IMG/VR virus record: IMGVR_UViG_3300020188_000031
Coordinates: 1 to 32,291 of that record
Origin: a virus
Strand: one strand, 5' to 3'
Length of the DNA: 32,291 nt
A model generated the notes under the pieces. The model made no database searches. It was given only the letters and a program-made list of their open reading frames with translations, and was not told the origin of the DNA. The first letter of the stretch is position 1, and every line of letters begins with the position of its first letter. Positions 22,449-30,383 of this stretch are shown piece by piece. The position numbers were made by a program, and so were the translations under genes.

Positions 22449-23270
22449 TTAAGAAAAGTTTTGTTGAAATGCTCTTTCGACTTTTTGTCGATAAGATGGG
22501 TCAGTCTGATATCTTTCATCAGCAACCATCTGATATAGCTCTTCTTTGGTTGGTGCGCCATCTACCGGAGCTGATTCCACCGGAATACGACCTTCATATG
22601 AACCACGAAGCTTCTCAAGTGCAGCGATACCTCTTGCGGTACCACCCATCACTTTAAACTCATCGTAGTCAGCTTCTGTCCATACACCTTTTTGCACTAA
22701 ACCAGCACCCCATTTAGCGATACTGTTAATACGTGCGTCTGCATTTGGACCTAATGCTTTCTTTTCGTCAGCGATGTTTTGCTCAACTTGAGTAGCATTA
22801 TTCACATTCATGTCGACTACTTGACCAACTAAGTCATCTAATGCTGCTTGACTTACACCATAGTCTTTTGCCCAGTTCATTACATGATTTCGTAATGGAT
22901 CATCTTCTGGGGTATCACCAAAAACAGCTGTATCATACTTGCCATCTTCTGGTGCTTTATGTTTACCTTGAGATATTTGTTTACGAAGATCAGACCATGA
23001 TTTTGCCAACTTCTCAATATCAGGCATACTCTTTTCTTCGTTCCAAAAGTTTTGTGGATACCAGTCTGGTCTCTCAAACTCATCATCATCTTCTTCACCT
23101 TTTTCAAACTCTTCTTTTGCTTTGAGTTCTTCAGGATCACGATGTTCAATTTCTACTTCTTGTGGATTCTCAGTACTAGCTTCCTCGGGTTCTGGAGATG
23201 TTCCATCGAGTAAGCCAGTGCTTTCTGATGTTACTTCTTCAGTAACACTAGGCTCGAGTGTTTCTTCCAT
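22449..23270 (-). CDS. Scaffold (capsid assembly) protein, 273 aa
   Basis: The N-terminal ~80 residues are extremely acidic and disordered ('PEPEEASTENPQEVEIEH', 'EFEKGEEDDDEFERPDWYP'). Then comes a helical core ('MPDIEKLAKSWSDLRKQISQ', 'LRNHVMNWAKDYGVSQAALD') and a C-terminal helix ending 'SYRQKVERAFQQNFS'. The acidic N-terminus and 'FDRPDWYPEKFW...' type segment are typical of podovirus scaffolds placed between portal and capsid, as with T7 gp9. It is expected to be absent from the mature virion. Confidence 0.87.
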   Translation of the reverse strand: MEETLEPSVTEEVTSESTGLLDGTSPEPEEASTENPQEVEIEHRDPEELKAKEEFEKGEEDDDEFERPDWYPQNFWNEEKSMPDIEKLAKSWSDLRKQISQGKHKAPEDGKYDTAVFGDTPEDDPLRNHVMNWAKDYGVSQAALDDLVGQVVDMNVNNATQVEQNIADEKKALGPNADARINSIAKWGAGLVQKGVWTEADYDEFKVMGGTARGIAALEKLRGSYEGRIPVESAPVDGAPTKEELYQMVADERYQTDPSYRQKVERAFQQNFS

Positions 23271-23533
23271 TATAATTTCCTTGCTCTAATTAACCTTGCT
23301 TCTAGATCCTTAACTATACTGTTTTGTCCTTCACGGTAAAATGCATAACTAGGGTCGCTTCCCGGCAAGGCAACGGGTTGCTCAACGACTGCATCGCGCA
23401 GCCATTTCATTAACTTCTCGCCGTCCTCACCCCCTAGGACTCTAAGACAGAGACGATCTAAATCATCTCGTTGTTGATTGTGATCTCTTACATCAAGCGG
23501 CAATGCTTGTTCTAAATCTTCCCATCCAGCCAT
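23270..23533 (-). CDS. Bbp19-like small head-region protein, 87 aa
   Basis: The pattern 'LCLRVLGGEDGEKLMKWLRD' followed by an aromatic/Gly segment 'DPSYAFYREGQNSIVKDLEA' resembles the Bbp19-type small phage domain, found near portal and scaffold genes in many podoviruses. It is helical and soluble. It sits between portal and scaffold with minimal spacing. No catalytic residues are evident; a role in head assembly is inferred from position. Confidence 0.72.
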   Translation of the reverse strand: MAGWEDLEQALPLDVRDHNQQRDDLDRLCLRVLGGEDGEKLMKWLRDAVVEQPVALPGSDPSYAFYREGQNSIVKDLEARLIRARKL

Positions 23534-23536
23534 AAC

Positions 23537-25114
23537 TTATCCTTGTTGTGCTGCTTCTTGTGCTAACTGTTGTGCTACCTCTGGTGTTTGTTGTGCCATT
23601 TGTGCGGCAGCTGCTTCTGCTTGTTTTTGCATCATCATACGTTCTTGTGCAGTTGTAATCATTGCTGATGGTACTGATAATTTCTCAGCAATAATATTTA
23701 ACATCTCATCCACTTTTAACATTTGTTGACCTACTGGACCAGCTCCCTGTGCAATCTGTGCAAACTGTAGAATGTTTTGTACATCCTCCATATTCTGTGC
23801 CATTGCTAATGGTGCGACTGGACTGATCTTAATCTCTAATCCATTTACTTTTAATGGTAGATCAATAATGCCACGATCATCCATGACTTGTAATATTTTA
23901 GATACTAATGGAACCATAGTCTCATTAATGAGTCGACCAAATGCAGATCCTAAGTTTTGTGATAGTTCTTTCATACGCTCTACCACTTCTGTTGCTGATC
24001 GAGCTGACATGTTATCTGGTGGTAATGACTCATCTAATAAGATACGTTTGATATTCATACGTAGATCATTCATTACAATATTAGATACGTTAAAGTCACC
24101 AGCGCGTGGTAATGGTCTAAGTGATTCACCTTGTGGTCCGCCATTACGTGCTACAGGAATGATGGCTCCCGGCATAATTTTCACTGTGTTAGGATTTAAG
24201 ACACCATCATCAGCAGCTGTATAGACACCACTAATAGATAATGATGCATTTTTCAACACAAGCTCTAATGTTTTATTTAATGTTTTAACATCTGGCAATG
24301 CAGTAATAAGTGGTCCACGACCATAGATCTCACCAGCAACTTTGGCATAACGAGATACAATCCAAGGACTATGATCCATGCGACGATAAACTAATTCTTT
24401 TTTAGATTCTTTATGGATGACATGATAACAATAGTCGCCACGTTTTTGGTCAAAGATAGTTGCTTCTACTAGCTCTACATCATCTGTAGGTTTGTCATCA
24501 ATCTTACGTTGTAATTCTGGTGGAATCTCTGCATCTGTCCATTGACGCTGTATTGCTTCACCCTTCATACGAATACGTCTATATACATTGTCAACTTGAC
24601 CATCAGCTCCTTCTTCAAAAGAAACTAAGTATTGTGGTACAGATACAAAATTGATTGGATTAACTTCATCTCCCGGCTGGACTAACATTACTGCGGTACC
24701 AACACAAAGATCAAGTAAGAATTCACCAATCGCAATATCAAAGTTAGATTGTTTTAATGTATCAAATAATTTATCGTTATATAGATCTAATGCTGCTTGC
24801 GCTGCTTGTTTCTGTTCTGTTGGAATATCTGATCCCGGCTCTAGTCTGCACCATTTACGTTGTGGAGGAAAGATACCAGACTGCATGCGGTTGGCAAATC
24901 GTTGGGTAGAGTTTATGGCAGTAGAATCAAAGACACGATTCATTTTCTTTGTACCACCCACTTTACCGTCATAATGACCGTCATATAAATTACGTTGTGG
25001 CAAAGCAAACTCATATGCTTCTTCATATAAGTTTCTAAAATCTTCTTTTTTAATTAAAGCTTTCTCATGTCTTTTTAAAACATCTTCAGCTTTTAACCTC
25101 ATCATATCTACCAT
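23537..25114 (-). CDS. Portal (head-tail connector), T7 gp8-like, 525 aa
   Basis: Matches the podovirus head-tail connector family: N-terminal 'RNLYEEAYEFALPQRNLYDG', 'RVFDSTAINSTQRFANRMQS' followed by 'GIFPPQRKWCRLEPG', 'FLLDLCVGTAVMLVQPGD', 'SRYAKVAGEIYGRGPLITAL' and 'DVKTLNKTLELVLKNASLSI', then 'PDNMSARSATEVVERMKELS'. The C-terminus is Gln/Ala-rich ('AQQTPEVAQQLAQEAAQQG'). The length is close to T7 gp8 (536 aa). It forms the dodecameric ring that serves packaging and ejection. AAGG precedes ATG 25114, which begins just after the DUF6321-like gene. Confidence 0.94.
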   Translation of the reverse strand: MVDMMRLKAEDVLKRHEKALIKKEDFRNLYEEAYEFALPQRNLYDGHYDGKVGGTKKMNRVFDSTAINSTQRFANRMQSGIFPPQRKWCRLEPGSDIPTEQKQAAQAALDLYNDKLFDTLKQSNFDIAIGEFLLDLCVGTAVMLVQPGDEVNPINFVSVPQYLVSFEEGADGQVDNVYRRIRMKGEAIQRQWTDAEIPPELQRKIDDKPTDDVELVEATIFDQKRGDYCYHVIHKESKKELVYRRMDHSPWIVSRYAKVAGEIYGRGPLITALPDVKTLNKTLELVLKNASLSISGVYTAADDGVLNPNTVKIMPGAIIPVARNGGPQGESLRPLPRAGDFNVSNIVMNDLRMNIKRILLDESLPPDNMSARSATEVVERMKELSQNLGSAFGRLINETMVPLVSKILQVMDDRGIIDLPLKVNGLEIKISPVAPLAMAQNMEDVQNILQFAQIAQGAGPVGQQMLKVDEMLNIIAEKLSVPSAMITTAQERMMMQKQAEAAAAQMAQQTPEVAQQLAQEAAQQG

Positions 25115-25116
25115 AA

Positions 25117-25389
25117 CTATGCCTTTTTATTCTTATTAGCAAAAGCTCTTGCTTCTGCTTTGTCTTTAAAACCCCACTTTTTTAATGCTAACTTCAATCT
25201 AGTTGGTCTTCCTTTATCATCTTTTAGAGGACCATCCATCCCACTAAACCGTGCAGCAAAGCTGACACGACGACCATCTTTGCCAGAGCTTTGTGGTTTC
25301 TTAAGATTAGATCCATCTTTGTTTTTAAAGTATTTACGTCCAGCGTCATTTAAACCACCTTCAGGATTTTGATATTTCTTTGCTACCAT
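25117..25389 (-). CDS. DUF6321-like basic phage protein, 90 aa
   Basis: ATG 25389 shares its A with the upstream stop (TAATG) and is preceded by GGAG; an in-frame ATG at 25398 is inside the previous gene. The sequence 'GGLNDAGRKYFKNKDGSNLK', 'RRVSFAARFSGMDGPLKD' and 'GRPTRLKLALKKWGFK' is the pattern of a small basic protein widespread in phages next to terminase and portal genes. Its function is unknown. It is highly basic, so binding to DNA or to the capsid interior is possible. Confidence 0.82.
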   Translation of the reverse strand: MVAKKYQNPEGGLNDAGRKYFKNKDGSNLKKPQSSGKDGRRVSFAARFSGMDGPLKDDKGRPTRLKLALKKWGFKDKAEARAFANKNKKA

Positions 25390-25523
25390 TATTGCCACTC
25401 CGCTTTTTGTATTCTTAATGGACCAAGATTAATTAAAAAGTATTCCACTGGAAACTCATCAATCTCACCCTCATAAAACTCAAAGCCTATATTAAATCCC
25501 CAATATAAATGAAAAGACCACAT
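25389..25523 (-). CDS. 44-aa aromatic-rich small protein
   Basis: ATG 25523 overlaps the upstream stop (TAATG), and the stop overlaps the next start in the same way. The product begins 'MWSFHLYWGFNIGFEFYEGE' and continues 'EFPVEYFLINLGPLRIQKA'. This Trp/Phe/Tyr-rich beta-type miniprotein, with the start 'MW.FHLYWG...GFEF', occurs in many phage structural regions. Its function is unknown. Coupling on both sides makes it a real gene despite its size. Confidence 0.78.
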   Translation of the reverse strand: MWSFHLYWGFNIGFEFYEGEIDEFPVEYFLINLGPLRIQKAEWQ

Positions 25524-25657
25524 TAAGCTTTTTTCTTTTTAGGAAATCCGGCTAACATATTTTTATACGCTTTAGGAGAGATTGTAGAGTCTTCTTTAGA
25601 ACGACTAGTCCCTTCCTTCTTGCGCTTATTCATGTTGTGATATAAACCTTTTTTCAT
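25523..25657 (-). CDS. 44-aa basic small protein (MKKGLY type)
   Basis: ATG 25657 follows AGGAG and overlaps the upstream stop as ATGA. The product 'MKKGLYHNMNKRKKEGTSRS' with 'STISPKAYKNMLAGFPKKKK' is a strongly basic miniprotein of a type very common next to portal or terminase genes of tailed phages. Probable roles are DNA or protein binding in head assembly; none is proven. It ends as TAATG on the next gene. Confidence 0.82.
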   Translation of the reverse strand: MKKGLYHNMNKRKKEGTSRSKEDSTISPKAYKNMLAGFPKKKKA

Positions 25658-26346
25658 AACTTACTCTCCTGACCTAACATTGTTCCAGTCAAACCTAAAC
25701 CACCTTCACCAAGTTTAGGTAACCCAGTTGCTATTCCTTCACCAATCACTGCTTTTGCTAATAAACCACCCGTACCTCTACGAAGTTTTTTAGATGAAGC
25801 TTTTTTAGATTCTGTTTCTGACTTAAGTTTTTTAGCTGCTGCTTTAGCCATATTTTCAATATCAGATAATTCACCAGCAGTATAATCTTCACGTTTACCA
25901 AAAACATCAAAGTCTCTTGATGTGTATTGTTTTTCTCTCGTGCGTGGATCGACAGTAAATACTGCACCTTCTGGTGCTTTGTAACTGACTGATGTTCTAG
26001 CAACTACTCCACCACCATAGCCAAAGACAGGATGATATGATGGTTGATATGGCATACCAAATGAACCTGTCATTGGAGAAAACTGTCCCATAATTGTACG
26101 ACCATAAGTTGTGCTAACTTGTCGCTTACCCGGTTGATATTCACCTGATGGCATCAAGAACTCTTTATCTTGTCGCTCTACAGTACGATAACCTGTATCA
26201 ATTTGTTTATCGACTTGCTTATTCCACCAATCTTCAGATTTGAATATATTACGACCACCAGCAAGATTAATTAAATCTTTCTGTGCTTTTTCTGATTTAG
26301 GCAGCATTCCTCTAGACAATGCCATACCAAAGTCTAGCGCAGCCAT
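25654..26346 (-). CDS. Unknown head-region protein, 230 aa
   Basis: A Gly-, Lys- and Ser-rich protein. Its middle part has a Tyr/Pro/Gly-rich patch ('GQFSPMTGSFGMPYQPSYHP', 'VFGYGGGVVARTSVSYKAPE'), then a charged helix ('IENMAKAAAKKLKSETESKK') and a Gly/Leu-rich C-terminus. There is no membrane segment or enzyme motif. It lies between the gp13-like and portal genes with no gap, so it is probably a virion or assembly protein. No family is recognised. Confidence 0.72.
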   Translation of the reverse strand: MAALDFGMALSRGMLPKSEKAQKDLINLAGGRNIFKSEDWWNKQVDKQIDTGYRTVERQDKEFLMPSGEYQPGKRQVSTTYGRTIMGQFSPMTGSFGMPYQPSYHPVFGYGGGVVARTSVSYKAPEGAVFTVDPRTREKQYTSRDFDVFGKREDYTAGELSDIENMAKAAAKKLKSETESKKASSKKLRRGTGGLLAKAVIGEGIATGLPKLGEGGLGLTGTMLGQESKL

Positions 26347-26586
26347 TTATGCTCCTAATTTTTCATCTTCATCAAGACCAGTTTCAGGTGTTAATCTTGA
26401 TTCAGACAATAACATACGTTTTCCACCATAACGTCTTGCTCTACGTTTAGATGCCATTTCTTCTTGTAAGTCACGCTTTTCTTCTTCAGCTGCTTTTCTT
26501 GCACGCGCAGTTTCTTCACGTTGCATCTTTAATGATTCTTCTGCCGCTGATGTGTCTGGCTTTCCGCCGCCAAATGCACCACCCAT
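26347..26586 (-). CDS. Small charged helical protein, 79 aa
   Basis: Starts 'MGGAFGGGKPDTSAAEESLK', then a long charged helix ('EETARARKAAEEEKRDLQEE', 'MASKRRARRYGGKRMLL') and a short C-terminal tail. The 'MGG.FGG.KP' start followed by a coiled coil is common in small proteins between terminase and portal in podoviruses. It abuts the neighbouring genes on both sides by a base or so. Its role is unknown and probably structural. Confidence 0.76.
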   Translation of the reverse strand: MGGAFGGGKPDTSAAEESLKMQREETARARKAAEEEKRDLQEEMASKRRARRYGGKRMLLSESRLTPETGLDEDEKLGA

Positions 26587-27089
26587 TACAATCTCCTCAT
26601 CATGTAATAATCTTCTTGATCTGCGCTATATTTTTCTAAAGTACCTTCAGTTTCAAACTTTAAACACTTTGCCCATTTTATAGCACGCTTATCACTCTTT
26701 TTAACAGTTATTTGTATTCTATGCAAGTTATATGATCGAATACATGTATTAAAAAATACACGCGCTCCTTTTGTCATAGCAACGGGATATCTTCTTGCAT
26801 TGTCTGCAAACAACGCCCATGCTTCTCCCATCCCCTTCCATACCATGACGCATCCAAATATAGCGACTGGCTTACCGTATACAAAAGCTGTAATCGTTGG
26901 TCCCACTTGTGCTTGAAAAGATATCGCAGCTTTACGCTGATCAAAGGTTAGATCTTTACCACCATATTCTTTAATACCACTAAAACGATCCAAATGATCT
27001 GGATGAAACGGTAAGTAGTAACCGCCATGATATTGTGGCATATCATCTTTTAGAAATAACGGATCAATTGAAAACATCGAAGTCGGCAT
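26586..27089 (-). CDS. T7 gp13-like (DUF2833) GNAT-fold protein, 167 aa
   Basis: The core 'ITAFVYGKPVAIFGCVMVWK' plus 'GEAWALFADNARRYPVAMTK' and 'RIQITVKKSDKRAIKWAKCL' with 'KFETEGTLEKYSADQEDYYM' fits the DUF2833/gp13 type, which has an acetyltransferase (GNAT)-like fold and lies next to the terminase or internal proteins. In T7 gp13 is needed for virion assembly, and catalytic activity is not established. It overlaps the end of the terminase gene by 26 nt. Confidence 0.8.
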   Translation of the reverse strand: MPTSMFSIDPLFLKDDMPQYHGGYYLPFHPDHLDRFSGIKEYGGKDLTFDQRKAAISFQAQVGPTITAFVYGKPVAIFGCVMVWKGMGEAWALFADNARRYPVAMTKGARVFFNTCIRSYNLHRIQITVKKSDKRAIKWAKCLKFETEGTLEKYSADQEDYYMMRRL

Positions 27090-28620
27090 TTACTACGGTT
27101 TGTGATATTAAGGTGTTTTGTTGCATCGGTGATTTAGTCAAACGTTTATGCTCACCACCACCAAGTAACATGTATCCAAATGCATCACCAATGTGTGAGT
27201 GTTCATTTTTATTCGGACTATCTTTAAATCGTTCTTGTCCAGCGCCAATAGCTAATCGTTTAAAATGATAACCACCAGCTAAAGACTTACGTAACATCTT
27301 ACATTCTTTACTGATAAGCAGTCCGGGTTTGCCAGCAATCAGTCGTTGCATAGGTGCCGCAGCTGCTTCACGTCTTACTTTAAAATTGTTTGATGCTGTC
27401 GGTTGAGCTTTTAATCCTAAGGTACGCAAGTAATCAAATGCGGTGACTTCATAGATCGCATCACGTTGCATACCAGCTGGGTCACCCCATACATTTAGTT
27501 GTGCTTTTGGAAAGCGTGCATTGATCTCAGCTAACAACTGTTGACCAAAACGTTCTAGCCCCATGTCTTCAGTCACAATCTCATGCAAGACTATCCATCG
27601 TCCATTAGGTAATCGTTGACCAATGGCTGCAGCTGGTGTCAAACCAAAGTCTAATCCAATATGTAATGGTTCTGTAGGATCATAATTTACTTCCGCTGAA
27701 CTCATGAGTTGATCATCATACTCTTGCCATACCGGTTTGCCTTCCTGAACGTAAGTATATTTACCTTCAGCATAACAACGTATCCAGTCTAAATTCTTAC
27801 CCCCTAACATCTGCATGTAATATCCAGACGGTAAGTTAGAAACGTTCTCAGCTTTTGGGTTCATCTTGAACCAACGTCCGCCAGAAAAGATATGATCATT
27901 TGCTTCTGGATGGTCTGGTAAATCTTCCGGGTCTACCTCAATCACACCGCCCGGTTGTTTAAAAAACTGCCAAGCATATTTACCGGTCAGCTTTTCTTTT
28001 TCACTTAACCTGAACCACCAATGGTCGTCATCCATTGGGTTAGTATCCATCCAAACTCCATGCCAAGTTGGTCCGCCGTCTTTTTGTGTAGGATAACGCC
28101 CAACCCGATGAGTGAGACCATCAATAACAGCTTTTGGTAATTCTCGTGCTTCATTGACCCATGCTCCTGTAAGTTCTAATGATAATAGTTTACGTACATC
28201 TTTAGGTTGGTCCAATGCTAAAAAGATCACTTCACAGTCGATGCCAGCGGCATCACCTCGGGAGGGAAGGCGTATATGGTGAGTGATTGGAGGTGTATAT
28301 AACATCGGACCAAAAGTGTTTTCAGGAAATAACTCTTGCCATGTCTTAATAGTTGTTGTCTTTAATTCAGGGTAAGAGTTCCTGACAATTACAAATCTGG
28401 TATAACGAATACCATCTTGTGGGGATGGCTTTTGCCGGACGGCACGCATCATGATCTCAGCAGCGCACGCATATGATTTACCGGAACCAACTGGTCCCAT
28501 AAGTCCGCGAACAAACGCATCAGATTGGAGAAACTGATACGTGGTACGCGCGCTACTGAAATCTAGATCAATGCCCGGACCATGTAACGATTTTTTACTA
28601 CGATCTTTTTTATTGCTCAT
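27064..28620 (-). CDS. terL: Terminase large subunit, 518 aa
   Basis: The packaging motor. The ATPase half has Walker A 'GPVGSGKS' (residues 42-49), Walker B-type 'TGAWVNEARE' with E157, and a coupling motif 'DTNP' (192-195). The nuclease half has D324 in 'IGLDFGLTPA', D380 in 'WGDPAG' and a late Asp in 'HIGDAFGYML'. This set of acidic residues cuts concatemeric DNA. The N-terminal layout and 'NADFDVFN' end are similar to those of T7-like marine phages. ATG 28620 overlaps the 53-aa gene by 11 nt. Ends generated (terminal repeats or headful) cannot be read from sequence alone. Confidence 0.95.
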   Translation of the reverse strand: MSNKKDRSKKSLHGPGIDLDFSSARTTYQFLQSDAFVRGLMGPVGSGKSYACAAEIMMRAVRQKPSPQDGIRYTRFVIVRNSYPELKTTTIKTWQELFPENTFGPMLYTPPITHHIRLPSRGDAAGIDCEVIFLALDQPKDVRKLLSLELTGAWVNEARELPKAVIDGLTHRVGRYPTQKDGGPTWHGVWMDTNPMDDDHWWFRLSEKEKLTGKYAWQFFKQPGGVIEVDPEDLPDHPEANDHIFSGGRWFKMNPKAENVSNLPSGYYMQMLGGKNLDWIRCYAEGKYTYVQEGKPVWQEYDDQLMSSAEVNYDPTEPLHIGLDFGLTPAAAIGQRLPNGRWIVLHEIVTEDMGLERFGQQLLAEINARFPKAQLNVWGDPAGMQRDAIYEVTAFDYLRTLGLKAQPTASNNFKVRREAAAAPMQRLIAGKPGLLISKECKMLRKSLAGGYHFKRLAIGAGQERFKDSPNKNEHSHIGDAFGYMLLGGGEHKRLTKSPMQQNTLISQTVVNADFDVFN

Positions 28621-28771
28621 CGTCGATGTCTTTGAACTTCATTGATATCAGACGTTCGAGTTCTTGATTTCTTCTGTATAAAGCATCAATAATTTCCATA
28701 ACTCGGCTATTATTAAGCTTTGCCATCTCAAACTCTTCACGCAACTGATCGATCTTTGGTTTCATGTCCAT
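28610..28771 (-). CDS. 53-aa helical protein upstream of terL
   Basis: ATG 28771 has GAGG 7 nt upstream. The product 'MDMKPKIDQLREEFEMAKLN' continues 'NNSRVMEIIDALYRRNQELE' and ends 'RLISMKFKDIDDEQ'; it is one long amphipathic helix or coiled coil. It overlaps the end of the DUF3310 gene and the start of terL in other frames, so its translation is likely to be coupled to terL. The role is unknown; small helical packaging partners are plausible. Confidence 0.72.
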   Translation of the reverse strand: MDMKPKIDQLREEFEMAKLNNSRVMEIIDALYRRNQELERLISMKFKDIDDEQ

Positions 28772-28994
28772 CACGTTCCCTCACTTTCTTGCGAAGTCGT
28801 TGTAAGTAATAATCTGCTTTATCTAAATCTTCCACCCCATTTTTTAGAGCAAATCTCCAAACATACTTAATCACGTTTGCTACACAAACCGCAATTATCC
28901 CCACCAGACCCATAGTTGCAGATTCGATTGCGTCAATACACTCTACCTTACCTTGGGTATAGTGCTTGGGTCGATTAACGTTATCATTCTGCAT
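28737..28994 (-). CDS. DUF3310 protein, 85 aa
   Basis: Recognised by 'NVNRPKHYTQGKVECIDAIE' at the N-terminus and 'NVIKYVWRFALKNGVEDLDK' followed by 'ADYYLQRL'. This is the complete pattern of the phage DUF3310 family (about 60-80 residues), found near replication and nucleotide-metabolism genes. Some members are annotated as nucleotide kinase-like, but no activity can be derived here. ATG 28994 overlaps the upstream small gene as ATGCAGAATGA. Confidence 0.88.
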   Translation of the reverse strand: MQNDNVNRPKHYTQGKVECIDAIESATMGLVGIIAVCVANVIKYVWRFALKNGVEDLDKADYYLQRLRKKVRERDGHETKDRSVA

Positions 28995-29157
28995 CTTTTT
29001 TTCCTATGTTCTTTTTCGCATCTTCTGCCATTTGTATTGCGATTTCATACTTCTGTGGCACTTCGCCATTCAATACCTTGTCAATCCACGCTCTCGGATC
29101 CTTCTTGTTCTTGATGATCTCCTGTACCAATTCCTTCATCTCTTCCCGTTTCATCAT
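28984..29157 (-). CDS. 57-aa helical protein between terS and the DUF3310 gene
   Basis: ATG 29157 is preceded by GGAG 7 nt upstream. The product 'MMKREEMKELVQEIIKNKKD' with 'PRAWIDKVLNGEVPQKYEIA' and a Lys/Glu-rich C-terminus is a small helical protein. It overlaps the terS end by 77 nt in another frame and the DUF3310 start by 11 nt. A similar short helical protein sits beside terminase genes in several marine podoviruses; its function is unknown. Confidence 0.68.
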   Translation of the reverse strand: MMKREEMKELVQEIIKNKKDPRAWIDKVLNGEVPQKYEIAIQMAEDAKKNIGKKDAE

Positions 29158-29557
29158 CGATTATCTCCGGCGCTTTAATGTTAATACCAATTACAGATGG
29201 TTTATCTGTTTGTTCTGGTGCATCTAATAACCCAGCAGCTTTTGCCATGATTCTTAATACACCTACCTTATCCCATAATTCTACTTCAGCTGATCCATCT
29301 TTGTTTATTTTTATTTTCTTTACCGCACGCATTGCTTCATCCGGTATTTCATCAGCTGGCTTTAATCTGACACTGCCATTCTCGTCCCATGTAATAATGT
29401 CTGTAATCTTTGTATTACTAACACATAAAAGATTCCATGCCACAGTTTCTTTGTTCATAGCTAATGTCGTAGATGATTGGAGGTCTCTCTTTATGTCTCT
29501 CACCCCACCATATCCAGAGAGACGCTCTATCATCGAACTGTTTTTCTTTCTAGTCAT
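29081..29557 (-). CDS. terS: Terminase small subunit (probable), 158 aa
   Basis: An N-terminal helical segment ('DIKRDLQSSTTLAMNKETVA'), a middle part 'CVSNTKITDIITWDENGSVR' with 'PADEIPDEAMRAVKKIKINK', then 'GSAEVELWDKVGVLRIMAKA'. This is the arrangement of Terminase_2-like small subunits, in which a 'D...DY..WD..G.V.L.....L' segment is followed by 'KL.LHDK..AL..L...LG'. The C-terminus is acidic and disordered. It lies upstream of terL with small genes between. It would recognise the packaging site and regulate TerL. ATG 29557 overlaps the SSB-like stop as TAATG. Confidence 0.78.
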   Translation of the reverse strand: MTRKKNSSMIERLSGYGGVRDIKRDLQSSTTLAMNKETVAWNLLCVSNTKITDIITWDENGSVRLKPADEIPDEAMRAVKKIKINKDGSAEVELWDKVGVLRIMAKAAGLLDAPEQTDKPSVIGINIKAPEIIDDETGRDEGIGTGDHQEQEGSESVD

Positions 29558-29844
29558 TAGAAGGGGAGATCGTCTTCCATTTCCATAACCTGACCAGCTT
29601 GGTTCTGATTTTGTACTGGTGCTTGTGTCCCGGCAGTGCCGTCTTGATTAAGATCACTAACCGAGATGTTGAAGTACACATTGCCTGTTTTTTGACTAGC
29701 ATTTCTCCATGCAGCGAGCCGACGCACTGTTCCATCTTGTAAGACAATACGACCAGTCATATCTGGTGCTTTCTCGTTTGTTTTCTTTTCCGGGTTTATA
29801 AATAAACGTCCGGTGTCTGGTTTATCCTCATAATTCTGAGCCAT
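29557..29844 (-). CDS. SSB-like protein with acidic DDLPF tail, 95 aa
   Basis: The N-terminal part resembles a minimal OB-fold ('GRLFINPEKKTNEKAPDMTG', 'RIVLQDGTVRRLAAWRN', 'GNVYFNISVSD'), then comes a Gln/Asn-rich linker (residues 66-86) and the C-terminal tip 'EMEDDLPF'. Bacterial SSBs end in the same kind of tip (D-D-x-P-F), which recruits repair and replication enzymes. This small protein would thus bind ssDNA and perhaps host SSB partners. AAGGAG precedes ATG 29844. It is shorter than classical SSBs, so a related OB-fold family (DUF736-like) is the alternative. Confidence 0.72.
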   Translation of the reverse strand: MAQNYEDKPDTGRLFINPEKKTNEKAPDMTGRIVLQDGTVRRLAAWRNASQKTGNVYFNISVSDLNQDGTAGTQAPVQNQNQAGQVMEMEDDLPF

Positions 29845-30064
29845 TGCTTTTCTCCTTAATGTATTTCATTTTACCTTGGTAACACGCTCCACACATCCAT
29901 CTGCGACTATTGCCTGAGACTGCTACCTTCCACTTACCGTCCACTGTCTTTCTATGGCGATTGCAAGAACTGCAAAACTTACTATCACTTTCAAGAACAG
30001 CGTCAATGTAACGTGTTCTATCAGGGCGCATATTCGTATATATGTACGACTGACTGCCCTCCAT
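29828..30064 (-). CDS. Small zinc-finger protein
   Basis: A product of ~78 residues (83 if GTG 30079 is the start) with two CxxC pairs, C36-x2-C39 and C63-x2-C66 (numbered from GTG), spaced by 23 residues. This is a zinc-ribbon-like layout: 'KFCSSCNRHRKTVDGKWKVA' and 'SRRWMCGACYQGKMKY'. ATG 30064 has GGAG 9 nt upstream and is my choice. It overlaps the end of the RusA gene and the start of the SSB-like gene. The probable function is nucleic-acid binding near recombination or replication. Confidence 0.7.
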   Translation of the reverse strand: MEGSQSYIYTNMRPDRTRYIDAVLESDSKFCSSCNRHRKTVDGKWKVAVSGNSRRWMCGACYQGKMKYIKEKSNGSEL

Positions 30065-30383
30065 CGACGAATTCTCCACGAGCTATTTCAATAAACTCGA
30101 TCTGTGAGTCATCATCATACATCCCAGCTTTCATTAGAGCATCCAGTATTGCTTTCAAGGTATTGTCTAAATCAAACTTTCTTTTGCTTCGAGGATGGAT
30201 CATGATACTCATTGCCACTAACTTGTCACCGAATCTAATACTACCAGACTCATTGACAATTTTTTTTACTGCATCTGCAAACTCGACGCCCTCCTTACTA
30301 ATGTATCGTCTCTTACCATTAGCGCGCCAGTATGTATTCACAGATGGTGGATACGGTAATGTCAGTTTAACTGTCGGTGTCAT
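30021..30383 (-). CDS. rusA: RusA-family Holliday junction resolvase, 120 aa
   Basis: A complete RusA-type endonuclease: 'LPYPPSVNTYWRANGKRRYI' at the N-terminus, then 'RKFDLDNTLKAILDAL' with D71 and D73 and Lys77, and 'AGMYDDDSQI' with the third acidic cluster D90-D92. These residues form the metal-dependent site that cuts four-way junctions. In phages it resolves branched replication or recombination intermediates before packaging, which fits the exonuclease/annealing system at the left of the window. The length equals that of E. coli RusA (120 aa). Confidence 0.93.
   Translation of the reverse strand: MTPTVKLTLPYPPSVNTYWRANGKRRYISKEGVEFADAVKKIVNESGSIRFGDKLVAMSIMIHPRSKRKFDLDNTLKAILDALMKAGMYDDDSQIEFIEIARGEFVDGGQSVVHIYEYAP

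Noticed and set aside
23772-24224. + strand frame of 150 codons
   Set aside because: Antisense shadow of the portal gene; the portal frame explains the sequence fully.
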